Of a DNA stretch of 48,554 bases, positions 1 to 7,624 are shown in pieces (the stretch's first letter is position 1; each line of letters begins with the position of its first letter). The notes beneath the pieces are model-generated. The model saw nothing but the letters and a program-made list of their open reading frames with translations, ran no database searches and was not told where the DNA came from. The translations under genes and the position numbers were made by a program. Source of the stretch: Methylotenera sp. (GTDB taxonomy: Bacteria; Pseudomonadota; Gammaproteobacteria; Burkholderiales; Methylophilaceae); assembly GCF_029945535.1 (NCBI RefSeq), contig NZ_JAQSCU010000003.1, forward strand, positions 1-48,554, given 5' to 3'.

Positions 1-54
1 GGGTGGGTCAATTTTAAATGCAATTGGTGGGTCAGTTATTAATGCAATTCAACA
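1..54. mobile_element. IS21-family-like terminal repeat, left edge
   Basis: The first 54 bases are an exact inverted copy of the last 54. Inside are two 22-bp direct repeats (4-25 and 28-49, three mismatches, period 24) built on GGGTCA and AATGCAATT. Multiple internal repeats of this kind and an outer CA end (53-54) are typical of IS21-family (istA/istB) ends. No transposase gene lies in the window. The element body would be to the left, outside the window. Confidence 0.7.
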
Positions 55-462
55 CTATTAGCAATCAATTTCTCTTAAATGTTGTGGATGCCACCTTCAA
101 TTTTCCAGAATAGTGTTCATGGAACACAATTTACTATTTCATTTTACTGAATAATTAACTGTTATTTAGTCTTTCAAAACCATACTCTAGGTAATAATTT
201 TGTTACCTGTAGATCAGGTAAGTAAAAGCTGTGATGGCTTAGATAATGCATTTTCAGATGAAGTGGCAAGCTAATTTATAAGTGCCAAACATATAGAAAA
301 CTGATATTGGATCGTTACGTTATTAAGCATGAGTCTACGCATTTCCTAAACATATTTTTGATTGATGTGTAAGAAATGAATGACTGGCACGACTAACGAT
401 TGCTTAGTGCAATTTCCCAATTTTGGGATTTAACTTTTAAATAATCAAATCAGGAGATTTTC
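55..462. other. AT-rich non-coding stretch with a promoter for the EF-hand gene
   Basis: No supported gene is present between the IS end and position 463. The only structures seen are a short inverted repeat at 189-208 (AGGTAA/TTACCT arms) and the ECF-type promoter motif at 368-393. The sequence next to the IS end does not read as part of any recognisable interrupted gene. Confidence 0.6.
368..393 (+). promoter_or_regulatory. ECF-type promoter motif TGTAAG-N16-CGAC, site 1
   Basis: TGTAAG at 368-373 and CGAC at 390-393 are separated by exactly 16 bases, about 70 bp before the EF-hand gene. The same two boxes with the same spacing occur before the yedZ1 operon and before msrB. Around the second box sites 1 and 2 are nearly identical (GCACGACYAACGAT). 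A -35/-10 pair with this spacing suits a group IV (ECF) sigma factor. Assignment to the sigma factor at 5505 is inference. Confidence 0.6.
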
Positions 463-939
463 ATGACTTTTCAACACACAAAATTAGCTTTAATTGTCGG
501 AGCACTTCTTTCAACAGTAGTTTTTTCTAATTTTGCATCTGCGGATGCGATGGTAGGCACAGGTGGTTACAACCGTGAGATGCACACGATGGGCATGATG
601 AAAATGATTGATGCCAATGGTGACCATATGGTTTCACAAGACGAGTTCACTGAATTCTACGGCTCTCTTTTTGACATGTTAGATGCCAATAAAGACGGTG
701 CTCTTGACGCTAAAGAATGGGTCGGTGTTAAAGGGCATACTGCGTTAAGCATCACTACTGGGGGTTATGCAAATCAACTACGCACCATGAAAATGATGGG
801 TAAGATGGATACTGATGGCGACCATAATGTTACCAAAGAGGAGTTCCTAAGTTTCCATGAAGCCGCCTTCAAAACCATGGACAAAAAAGGTAATGGCATC
901 ATTGATGCACAGAATTGGTTAAGTAAACATGCTGGTTAA
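463..939 (+). CDS. Exported Met-rich EF-hand protein
   Basis: This 158-residue protein has a Sec-type signal peptide (about residues 1-27, ending ASA). Four EF-hand-like loops follow: D50-E61, D74-E85, D116-E127 and a weaker one at D140-N151, where the last acidic ligand is Asn. The first three have the DxNxD or DxDxD pattern needed to bind calcium. The helices before loops 1 and 3 are unusually Met-rich (MHTMGMMKM, and MKMMGKM before loop 3). An AGGAG ribosome site precedes the ATG. It stands alone, with a promoter motif upstream and a hairpin downstream. The function is not known. Sharing a promoter type with methionine sulfoxide reductase genes suggests that its exposed Met residues take part in periplasmic oxidant buffering, which is inference. 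Confidence 0.85.
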   Translation: MTFQHTKLALIVGALLSTVVFSNFASADAMVGTGGYNREMHTMGMMKMIDANGDHMVSQDEFTEFYGSLFDMLDANKDGALDAKEWVGVKGHTALSITTGGYANQLRTMKMMGKMDTDGDHNVTKEEFLSFHEAAFKTMDKKGNGIIDAQNWLSKHAG

Positions 940-952
940 GTTATGACCAACA

Positions 953-990
953 CCACATACAAGGTCGGCTTTTAATGGACCTGTATGTGG
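953..990 (+). terminator. Hairpin terminator after the EF-hand gene
   Basis: Arms CCACATACAAGGTC and GACCTGTATGTGG pair over 13 bp with one bulged A, starting 14 bp after the stop codon. Only a short T-rich stretch follows (CTTTAAG), so it could also be an mRNA-stabilising hairpin. Confidence 0.6.
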
Positions 991-1037
991 CTTTAAGAAA
1001 ACTAAGCATTATTTTTTAATAAATAATTAAAATTAGT

Positions 1038-1063
1038 TGTAAGTAAATGATTCACAGCACGAC
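1038..1063 (+). promoter_or_regulatory. ECF-type promoter motif TGTAAG-N16-CGAC, site 2
   Basis: TGTAAG at 1038-1043 and CGAC at 1060-1063 have a 16-base spacer. The second box continues as CAACGAT, matching site 1 at 6 of 7 positions. It lies about 80 bp before the cytochrome b gene and would drive yedZ1-yedY1-mrpX. Confidence 0.6.
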
Positions 1064-1141
1064 CAACGATACAGAAACCTAAATTAGATTTTCTAACTTT
1101 TGAGAAGAATTAGTTTATAACTTAAGAGAGGCTAATATTTT

Positions 1142-1759
1142 ATGCAAATATCTCTTCATCCGCGCTATGTAAGAATATGCCATTGGGTCAATGCATTAGC
1201 TATATTTTTGATGGTCACAAGTGGCTGGCGAATTTACAACGCTTCACCTATTTTTAACTTTCTATTTCCTAAATCCATAACAATCGGTGGTTGGCTTGGA
1301 GGTGGAATACTATGGCATTTTGCAGCGATGTGGATGTTAGTAATAAATGCATTGATTTATTTGATGGTAAATATTTTATCTGGTCGAATGCAATCCAAAT
1401 TCCTTCCGCTTTACCCCAAACAGTTGTTCACTGATTTACGTAATGCACTTTTATTAAAACTTCAACATTCTGATATTACCCATTACAACGCTGTTCAAAA
1501 AGCAGCTTACTTATCTGTAATGCTTGGGATTTTCATAGCTATTATTTCTGGTTTAGCCGTATGGAAGTCTGTGCAATTTCCACTTTTAAGAGAGTTAATG
1601 GGTGGATATGACAATGCTCGAGTGGTGCATTTTTTTGCAATGACATTCATTGTTTCTTTTGTAATGATTCATTTACTAATGGTGGCATTAGTACCAGCAA
1701 CACTTAAAACCATGTTGTTCAGCCGTAAACAGGTCATTCAACAAGGAGCGGACAAATGA
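1142..1759 (+). CDS. Cytochrome b561-type membrane subunit, YedZ1-like
   Basis: This 205-residue protein has about four hydrophobic segments (roughly 15-35, 55-78, 122-142 and 160-185). Histidines at positions fit for binding two b-type haems are H14, H59, H163 and H177. This is the layout of the cytochrome b561/hydrogenase cytochrome b family. It overlaps the following molybdopterin protein by 4 bp, so the two are coupled. The likely job is to pass quinol electrons across the inner membrane to that exported reductase. The arrangement with a Met-repeat protein matches the yedY1-yedZ1-mrpX hypochlorite-response locus described in Azospira suillum. That the electrons reach protein methionine sulfoxide is inferred from that precedent. 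Confidence 0.85.
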   Translation: MQISLHPRYVRICHWVNALAIFLMVTSGWRIYNASPIFNFLFPKSITIGGWLGGGILWHFAAMWMLVINALIYLMVNILSGRMQSKFLPLYPKQLFTDLRNALLLKLQHSDITHYNAVQKAAYLSVMLGIFIAIISGLAVWKSVQFPLLRELMGGYDNARVVHFFAMTFIVSFVMIHLLMVALVPATLKTMLFSRKQVIQQGADK

Positions 1760-2529
1760 GCAAACGTTCACCTAATGATTTAATAGATACAAAATATCTT
1801 ATCAAGCAAGTCGAGAAAGAACTAGAGAGCTCTAGCCGAAGATTGTTTGGTAAACAAATACTCAGCCTTGGTAGTTTATCTCTCCTTAGCGGTTGTGCGC
1901 TAACTGATGGAGATTCAGCCGAGAAAATGCTTGTGTCTGTATCGCGCTGGAATGACAGAGTACAAGCTTTTCTTTTTGATCCAAATAAATTGGCCCCAAC
2001 TTATCCAGAAAGCATGATTACAAAGCCATTTCCATTCAATGCTTATTACGGTGAAGATGAAATACGGGATGTTGATGGCACTAGATATAAATTGGAACTT
2101 GGTGGCTTAATTCGAGAGCGTAAGCCTTGGACCCTGAGTCAGCTTGCCATGTTGCCGCAAACGAGCCAGGTTACTCGCCATATATGTGTTGAAGGATGGA
2201 GTGCTATTGGCAAATGGGGTGGAGTTCGATTTTCCGACTTCCTTAAAATGGTGGGGGCAGATACTACTGCAAAGTATGTCGGTTTTAAGTGTGCTGATGA
2301 CTACTACACAAGCATCGATATGCCAACAGCGCTCCATCAACAAACCTTACTTACGCTGACCTTTGCTGACCGGATTTTACCTCGTGAATATGGCTTTCCA
2401 ATGAAATTACGAATCCCTACAAAACTAGGTTTTAAGAACCCAAAACATATTACAGAGATATACGTAACAAATGATTATCCCGGTGGTTACTGGGAAGATC
2501 AAGGATATAACTGGTTCGGCGGTGCCTGA
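1756..2529 (+). CDS. Exported molybdopterin oxidoreductase, YedY1/MsrP-like
   Basis: This 257-residue protein is of the sulfite-oxidase fold family (oxidoreductase molybdopterin-binding domain, about 95-245). C144 in RHICVEGWSAIGKWGG is the expected molybdenum ligand. The N-terminus carries a twin-arginine motif (SRRLFGK, R28-R29). A hydrophobic stretch ending LLSGC (C47) follows, so it may be a Tat-exported lipoprotein. It starts four bases inside yedZ1. By analogy with YedY1 and MsrP it should reduce methionine sulfoxide in periplasmic proteins, with the Met-repeat protein encoded next as the probable substrate. Activity on other S-oxides or N-oxides cannot be excluded. Confidence 0.85.
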   Translation: MSKRSPNDLIDTKYLIKQVEKELESSSRRLFGKQILSLGSLSLLSGCALTDGDSAEKMLVSVSRWNDRVQAFLFDPNKLAPTYPESMITKPFPFNAYYGEDEIRDVDGTRYKLELGGLIRERKPWTLSQLAMLPQTSQVTRHICVEGWSAIGKWGGVRFSDFLKMVGADTTAKYVGFKCADDYYTSIDMPTALHQQTLLTLTFADRILPREYGFPMKLRIPTKLGFKNPKHITEIYVTNDYPGGYWEDQGYNWFGGA

Positions 2530-2577
2530 GCTTGTTTTTTGGCAATTTTGCCTATTTTAAAAGTGGAGTAATAAATC

Positions 2578-2847
2578 ATGTCTAAATTATTAAGTGTTTT
2601 ACTAGCAGCAACTTTAACATTCTGTATTTCAAGCTCATTCGCAGACGAAATGAAAAAAGATGAAATGGCAAAAGAATCTATGTCAAAAGATAATATGGCT
2701 AAAGACGGTATGAAGAAAGATGAAATGAAAAAAGACAAAATGATGAAAAAAGATCACATGTCTAAAGATTCAATGAAAAAAGATGGTATGAAGAAAGATG
2801 AAATGGCTGGTGACGACATGAAAAAAGAGGAAATGAAACACGAGTAA
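2578..2847 (+). CDS. Pentapeptide MXKDX repeat protein, MrpX-like
   Basis: This 89-residue protein consists of a signal peptide (1-22, ending FA) and a purely repetitive mature part. Met recurs every fifth residue from M25 to M55. One inserted residue resets the register and the period continues from M56 to M86. The mature chain has 14 Met in 67 residues, with Lys, Asp and Glu between them. This matches the MXKDX pentapeptide repeat family and the MrpX peptide of the Azospira suillum hypochlorite response, thought to act as a sacrificial methionine sink regenerated by YedY1. It sits 48 bp after yedY1, with a GGAG ribosome site. Confidence 0.88.
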   Translation: MSKLLSVLLAATLTFCISSSFADEMKKDEMAKESMSKDNMAKDGMKKDEMKKDKMMKKDHMSKDSMKKDGMKKDEMAGDDMKKEEMKHE

Positions 2848-2860
2848 TTCTAAGTAACTT

Positions 2861-2896
2861 AAAACAGGCTCATTTATTCATTTGTGAGTCTGTTTT
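2861..2896. terminator. Bidirectional terminator between mrpX and the LysR gene
   Basis: AAAACAGGCTCA pairs with TGAGTCTGTTTT with a single mismatch across a 12-base loop. The A-tract on one side and T-tract on the other allow it to end transcription from both convergent genes. Confidence 0.8.
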
Positions 2897-2915
2897 CTGG
2901 CTATAAGTATGACAC

Positions 2916-3815
2916 CTAGTTCAATGCTGGGTCAGCACGAAGTCGTTCAATTGCCATATCTAGAAAAGTTCGTGCTTTTCTAGTTGCATGTCTACCTTCG
3001 TGATGCACTACATGTACAGGTAGTGCTGGCGGTTCAAATTCACTCAATACAACTTTAAGTTTCCCATCACGCAATTGATCCGATACCTGATAAGACATAA
3101 GTCGAACAAGGCCGAAACCACTTTCTACAGCCGCTACAGCTGAATCGTTAGTAGATGTTGTTAGTCGTGGTTGAAGTTTTATGATACTTGGAACTCCATT
3201 TACCATTAGTCGCCATTCCTGTGTTGGTGTCACTGCACTTGCCGATATAATCACATGTGATTGAAGTTCATCAGGAGCTTTTGGAATGCCGTGTTTTTCA
3301 AGATACTTAGGAGAGGCACAAATTATTCGACGCACATGACCTACAAGTACAGCCTGCAATGATGAGTCTGGCAACTCACCAATTCGCACAGCCACATCCA
3401 TTCCCTCATCTATCATGTTAACCACTCGATCCAAGAATAAACAAGAAGCGCTCATTTCTGGGTAACGTTGTAGATAATCAGTAATAATGGGGGTAATAAA
3501 TTTAGCTCCAAAAAGTACGGGGGCTGTCAGCGATAGTCGGCCGCGGGGACTGCTATTTATACCGCCAACCGACTCATCAGCTTCGGTGACTTCAGCTAAA
3601 ATTCGGCGGCAATCTGTGACATAACGCAGTCCTGCATCAGTTACGCGAACGACCCTTGTAGTTCGAGTTAATAAGCGGACACCAAGGTGGGATTCCAGCT
3701 CGTTAATTGCTCGAGTTACTGCTGGGGGGGATATGCTGAGTTTGCGTGCAGCACCAGCAAATCCATTGGTATCTACCACAGCTACAAAGATGTTAATTAA
3801 ATGTAGTTTATCCAA
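2916..3815 (-). CDS. LysR-family transcriptional regulator
   Basis: This 299-residue protein has an N-terminal winged HTH (about 1-60, with the LysR pattern GFAGAARKLSISPPAVTRAI). A LysR substrate-binding domain covers about 90-290. It is transcribed convergently with the mrpX operon and lies 98 bp downstream of the GST gene on the same strand. Those two genes could be co-transcribed or autoregulated together. The effector is not evident. Confidence 0.85.
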   Translation of the reverse strand: MDKLHLINIFVAVVDTNGFAGAARKLSISPPAVTRAINELESHLGVRLLTRTTRVVRVTDAGLRYVTDCRRILAEVTEADESVGGINSSPRGRLSLTAPVLFGAKFITPIITDYLQRYPEMSASCLFLDRVVNMIDEGMDVAVRIGELPDSSLQAVLVGHVRRIICASPKYLEKHGIPKAPDELQSHVIISASAVTPTQEWRLMVNGVPSIIKLQPRLTTSTNDSAVAAVESGFGLVRLMSYQVSDQLRDGKLKVVLSEFEPPALPVHVVHHEGRHATRKARTFLDMAIERLRADPALN

Positions 3816-3913
3816 GACTTTTTTCCGGCCTTAATTTTGTGTCATTTCGCAATGACGGTTTAAATGTAGTATGCGTATACTGATCTGAATCAAGCTGATA
3901 TAAACATTCCAAA

Positions 3914-4579
3914 CTATCCATCGTATTTCACTTTAAGTCGGACAAATGCTTTTATAGCATTAAGTCGATCTTGCATAATTGTTTGAACATGTGGACGTGA
4001 TTCCATAAGTTGCATGTAGCTGCTTATATCTGGTAAAACTTGTTCAAGTATATTTTCATTGTAGATTTTCTTGGTTGCTAATTGGATCATTGTAAAGTGT
4101 ACAAAAGCTACACAATCGGCGGCTGTGAACGTAGCCCCCAAAATATAGGGTGAAAACTTTGATATTTTAGTTACTGCTTCAAGCCCCTTAGTGAGTCTAT
4201 ATTTAACGTCCAGTTTAGTTTCATTCGAAACACTACCCCCAAAAAAAGACTCTTTATACAAACGGCGAGCTACCCATTCACAATTTAATTCTAAATGTTG
4301 AATAAGCTCTCTACATTTAGCTCTCTGGAATAGATCAAGAGGAAACATAGGTAATTCTGGATAAAGGTCTTCTAAATAATCCAAAATAACTTGGGACTCA
4401 GACAAACTACCGTTTCCTGTCTCGATATACGGTATCTTTCCTAGCGGTGAGGATTGACCTAATAGCTCTTGTTGCCAGGGATAAACCAACTTCTCTTCAA
4501 ACGATATGTCTTTCTCGAGCATTATCAATTTGAGTTTATTGTAGTAATTGCTAACCCCGAAACCGCACAAAGTAATCAT
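3914..4579 (-). CDS. Glutathione S-transferase family protein
   Basis: This 221-residue protein has an N-terminal thioredoxin-like GST domain (about 1-78). It carries the cis-proline P50 in GKIPYIE and the glutathione-binding E61-S62 pair. An all-helical C-terminal domain follows. The position of the catalytic cysteine or serine is not typical (SNYYNK near residue 10, possibly S10). The role in conjugation of electrophiles is general to the family. It sits in a cluster of redox-defence genes and shows no promoter motif of the ECF type. Confidence 0.8.
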   Translation of the reverse strand: MITLCGFGVSNYYNKLKLIMLEKDISFEEKLVYPWQQELLGQSSPLGKIPYIETGNGSLSESQVILDYLEDLYPELPMFPLDLFQRAKCRELIQHLELNCEWVARRLYKESFFGGSVSNETKLDVKYRLTKGLEAVTKISKFSPYILGATFTAADCVAFVHFTMIQLATKKIYNENILEQVLPDISSYMQLMESRPHVQTIMQDRLNAIKAFVRLKVKYDG

Positions 4580-4932
4580 CCGAATATCCCTGCTACTTTA
4601 GAAAAATGCTGTGTTTATCTAGTATCTGAAAGTGTCTCATACTTTATAGGATTACGATAAATTGTGACAATAATGTCCCCCATTTAGCTGTGATTAAATA
4701 TTTGGATAGAACAGTCTATTTGGACTAAGACTGTTTCTGGAGATGTCTAAATCTGTTGCAGTACAAATAACTCAATCTTTTCTCATTCGAAAAATATAAC
4801 TTCATTATTCCACCTCACGCAACTATGAATTACATATAACGTATATTCCGAATTTTAGTGGGTTCAATGATACTGCTGTTAGCCCGGCGCAAATTGCAAT
4901 GGTCAAATCCTCAGGCTCCATGAGAAACCAAC
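4580..4932. other. Non-coding region before the AhpD-like/sigma operon
   Basis: The 353 bp between divergent genes must hold promoters for the GST gene and the AhpD-like/sigma pair. I find a perfect 8-bp hairpin at 4710-4735 (AACAGTCT/AGACTGTT). I find no copy of the TGTAAG-N16-CGAC motif, so the sigma gene is not obviously autoregulated by it. Nothing else is recognisable. Confidence 0.55.
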
Positions 4933-5508
4933 ATGAACCGTATTAGTATTATTGATCATAAAAATGCCAATGCCGAACAAAGGAAAATGCTTAACAGCAT
5001 TCAATCAAGTCAGGGAATCGTGCCAAACCTTCTCAAGGTATTTGTTAACTCTCCAGTTGCATTAAAAGCATTCCTTGGCCTGCAAGGAGTATCAAATGCG
5101 GGATCACTTTCTCCCCAGACTAGGGTACGTATTGCATTAGCTATAGCAGAACAGTACTCAAGTGAATACTGTTTATCTTTATATACAGTTTCAGGACGAA
5201 GAGTCGGTCTTACAGGAAATGAGATGACCTCGAATCGTAGTGGATCAAGTGAGGATGCACGGGCTTCAATAGCCATTCGATTAGCATTGAGTATCTCAAA
5301 AAATATGGGGGATATTTCAACTTTTGAGCTAATCGAGGCTCGCGAAGCTGGATATAGGGATGCTGATATTGTCGAAATTATTACTCATGTTGGCATGCAT
5401 CTACTAGCAAGCATGTTGAGCAAGGCTAGCAATATCGATATTGACTCACAAGATGTGCAGCCGATCTACACAAGTCCAACTATAACAAAATCGGAACCTT
5501 CACCATGA
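4933..5508 (+). CDS. Degenerate AhpD/carboxymuconolactone decarboxylase-like protein
   Basis: This 191-residue protein is collinear with the intact paralogue at 6392: both begin with about 30 residues ending GIVPNL, and the active-site region falls at the same numbers. The paralogue has C77, C80 and H84. This protein has S77, C80 and Y84, so the CxxC/His peroxidase relay is lost and only one Cys remains. The C-terminus carries an extra polar tail of about 15 residues. The stop codon overlaps the start of the ECF sigma gene (ATGA, 5505-5508), giving translational coupling. I infer a non-enzymatic role, possibly as a partner or sensor for the sigma factor. A decaying duplicate is the plain alternative. 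Confidence 0.75.
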   Translation: MNRISIIDHKNANAEQRKMLNSIQSSQGIVPNLLKVFVNSPVALKAFLGLQGVSNAGSLSPQTRVRIALAIAEQYSSEYCLSLYTVSGRRVGLTGNEMTSNRSGSSEDARASIAIRLALSISKNMGDISTFELIEAREAGYRDADIVEIITHVGMHLLASMLSKASNIDIDSQDVQPIYTSPTITKSEPSP

Positions 5509-6239
5509 ATCTTGCTTATTCTAAGACAAGTTTAACTCCAGTTACACACTCCTTACATGCAATATTGGCTAGCAAGTTAAGCTCTAATGATTATGTGCGT
5601 GATATTCAACTACAGGATTTATCGAGTAGTCTAAATTTTAATATCATTAACGATGCAACAATTACACATATACACCAAATTGAACCAAATAAAGTCAATC
5701 ATGAATTTGTCGAACTAATAGTCGCAATGCGGCCTATGCTGGAAAGAGTGGCTAGACTCAAGCTTCGCAATAGTGCATGGGCGGAAGATGCTGTTTCGGA
5801 CACCATAGTTGCTGCGTTGGAAAGGCCAAGTGCATATTCAGGTCGTTCGATGATGCGTACTTGGTTAGTGGGAATCCTAAAAAACAAAATTGTTGATCAA
5901 ATTCGTCGCCACACACGTGAATGCCAGAGCATTTCTTTCGAAGATGATGTGGATATTAGTGACTTTATGCCTACTAATGAAAGTATTGAGGACGACTTGC
6001 AAGCCAAATGGAGCAATCCAGAAGAAAGTTTAAGTAAACTACAATTCATTGCTAAACTGAATCTATGTCTTAAAGAAATACCCGTGCAGCAAGCAAATGC
6101 GTTCATTTTGAAATATGCACTAGATAAAGACACAGATGAAATATGCGATGAACTTAGTATTACTACAAACAACTTAAATGTAATGCTACATCGAACTAAA
6201 GTTCAGCTACGCATATCGATGCAAGTTCAGTACTTATGA
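5505..6239 (+). CDS. ECF-type RNA polymerase sigma factor
   Basis: This 244-residue protein has a sigma-70 region 2 (about 70-137, with ERVARLKLRNSAWAEDAVSD) and a region 4 (about 181-236, ending NNLNVMLHRTKVQLR). The motif DTDEICDELSITTNNL is characteristic of one ECF subgroup. About 65 unassigned residues precede region 2, longer than usual. It overlaps the degenerate AhpD-like gene by 4 bp. No zinc-type (zf-HC2) or NrsF-like membrane anti-sigma gene is found on either side, which is unusual. A shared promoter motif before three nearby transcription units makes those its likely regulon, by inference. Confidence 0.85.
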   Translation: MNLAYSKTSLTPVTHSLHAILASKLSSNDYVRDIQLQDLSSSLNFNIINDATITHIHQIEPNKVNHEFVELIVAMRPMLERVARLKLRNSAWAEDAVSDTIVAALERPSAYSGRSMMRTWLVGILKNKIVDQIRRHTRECQSISFEDDVDISDFMPTNESIEDDLQAKWSNPEESLSKLQFIAKLNLCLKEIPVQQANAFILKYALDKDTDEICDELSITTNNLNVMLHRTKVQLRISMQVQYL

Positions 6240-6391
6240 GCTAAAGCTATATTAATAATTATTCCATTTAAAGGAATTATATATTGCAATAAAAGGATAT
6301 TCTTCTAATTTATGTAATTGGCTATAGTAGATCCATTCGCTAGAACTAACGTGAATAAACTAAACTTTAAACATATAAATGGAGAATTATC

Positions 6392-6940
6392 ATGGCTAGA
6401 CTTGTTATACCATCTGTAGAGAAATCACCAGAAGCTTCTAAACCTTTGTTAGATGCTGTAAATAAACAATTAGGAATTGTGCCAAATCTGATGAAACTTG
6501 TCAGCAACAGCCCCGCTGCCCTTGAGGGGTATTTATCATTGAATGCTGCTTTAGGTAAAGGCGTATTGCCAGTAACTTTACGCGAAAGAATTGCACTTAC
6601 AGTTGCAGAGTTTAATGAATGTGAGTACTGCTTAGCTGCGCATACATATATTGCCCAAAATATTGCTAAAATTGATGTAAATGAAATTGAAGCAGCCCGC
6701 AGCGGAACATCTAGTGATCCAAAAACTGAGGCCGCTTTGCATTTTGCATATCGTGTTGCATCACAACGCGGTAAAGTTATTGATCAAGATTTAAGAACAT
6801 TACGTGATGCTGGTTTTGATGACGCAGGCATTGTTGAAATTGTGTTGAACGTAGCCCTAAATGTACTAACTAACTACATAAATAATGTGGCTCTAACGGA
6901 TGTAGATTTCCCTAAAGTCCAACTTAAAAAAGTAGCTTAA
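6392..6940 (+). CDS. AhpD-like carboxymuconolactone decarboxylase family protein
   Basis: This 182-residue protein has the complete AhpD-type active site: E73, C77, C80 and H84 in AEFNECEYCLAAH. Such proteins use a CxxC pair and a nearby His for thiol-dependent peroxidase or disulfide reductase chemistry. A GGAG ribosome site precedes the ATG. It lies 153 bp after the sigma gene and is a paralogue of the gene at 4933. It is probably a peroxidase-type stress protein. The substrate and electron donor are unknown. Confidence 0.82.
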   Translation: MARLVIPSVEKSPEASKPLLDAVNKQLGIVPNLMKLVSNSPAALEGYLSLNAALGKGVLPVTLRERIALTVAEFNECEYCLAAHTYIAQNIAKIDVNEIEAARSGTSSDPKTEAALHFAYRVASQRGKVIDQDLRTLRDAGFDDAGIVEIVLNVALNVLTNYINNVALTDVDFPKVQLKKVA

Positions 6941-6950
6941 TTAGAAGTAT

Positions 6951-6985
6951 ACGCTTGCTAGTGCACATAGATTACCAGCAAGCGT
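6951..6985 (+). other. Hairpin in the leader of the FMN reductase gene
   Basis: A perfect 9-bp stem (ACGCTTGCT/AGCAAGCGT, 17-base loop) ends 12 bases before the next ATG and is not followed by a T-tract. It may terminate the AhpD-like transcript, or occlude or protect the start region of the next gene, which lacks a clear ribosome site. Confidence 0.45.
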
Positions 6986-6997
6986 TGAACGCAACTC

Positions 6998-7540
6998 ATG
7001 AAAATATTGGCTATTTCAGGTAGTCTTAGATCTAAATCACATAATACTGCCTTATTGCAAACTGCGATGCGCGTTGCGCCAGTAGATATTACTATAGAGG
7101 TTTATACTGACCTCGGTCACCTGCCACTAATTAATCCTGATTTAGAAACTATACTCCCTCCAATAGTAGCTATATTACGTAGTAAATTAATGGAATCGGA
7201 TGCTGTGTTAATAGCGACTCCAGAATACGCTCATGGTATTACGGGATCTTTAAAAAATCTTCTGGACTGGATGGTTAGCTGCGAGGCTTTTGTAAACAAA
7301 CCAGTTGGACTGTTTAATACATCGCCTCGGGCAGTTCATGCTCAAGCATCACTAAGAGAAGTTATTTCAGTAATGTCAGCTTTAATTGTCACAGAAGCAT
7401 CTGTAACTTTGCCAATACTAGGCTCAAAATTGAATGAAAAAGAGATGATTTACGACCCAACCATTACGACAATGCTAATTAAGGCACTTAGTGCATTACA
7501 GTTATTTACTATTCAGCAAAATTTAGAAATAAAAATCTAA
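6998..7540 (+). CDS. NAD(P)H-dependent FMN reductase family protein
   Basis: This 180-residue flavodoxin-like protein begins with the FMN phosphate-binding SGSLRSKSHNTALL (7-20). It has the family motif PEYAHGITGSLKNLLDW (75-91). Relatives reduce FMN, quinones, azo dyes or chromate. It follows the AhpD-like gene by 57 bp on the same strand and fits the local theme of quinone or electrophile detoxification. No good Shine-Dalgarno is visible, and a hairpin sits just upstream. Confidence 0.82.
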   Translation: MKILAISGSLRSKSHNTALLQTAMRVAPVDITIEVYTDLGHLPLINPDLETILPPIVAILRSKLMESDAVLIATPEYAHGITGSLKNLLDWMVSCEAFVNKPVGLFNTSPRAVHAQASLREVISVMSALIVTEASVTLPILGSKLNEKEMIYDPTITTMLIKALSALQLFTIQQNLEIKI

Positions 7541-7568
7541 CTAAAGTCGTTTAAAACTTAATATGGCA

Positions 7569-7599
7569 ATTATAGGCTGACTTTATGTCAGCCTATAAT
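7569..7599. terminator. Strong hairpin between convergent genes
   Basis: A perfect 13-bp stem (ATTATAGGCTGAC/GTCAGCCTATAAT) has a 5-base loop. It lies between the FMN reductase gene and the convergent DUF1348 gene and probably serves both, although T-tracts are short. Confidence 0.75.
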
Positions 7600-7624
7600 T
7601 CGATCCACTGAGGAAAACCGTTAT

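Noticed and set aside
1165-1195. TGTAAG inside the yedZ1 coding region and at 23303
   Set aside because: Neither has CGAC at 16 bases, and one is inside a gene. Chance occurrence.
4469-4660. Plus-strand open frame over the GST start
   Set aside because: Shadow of the GST gene on the other strand with no family pattern.
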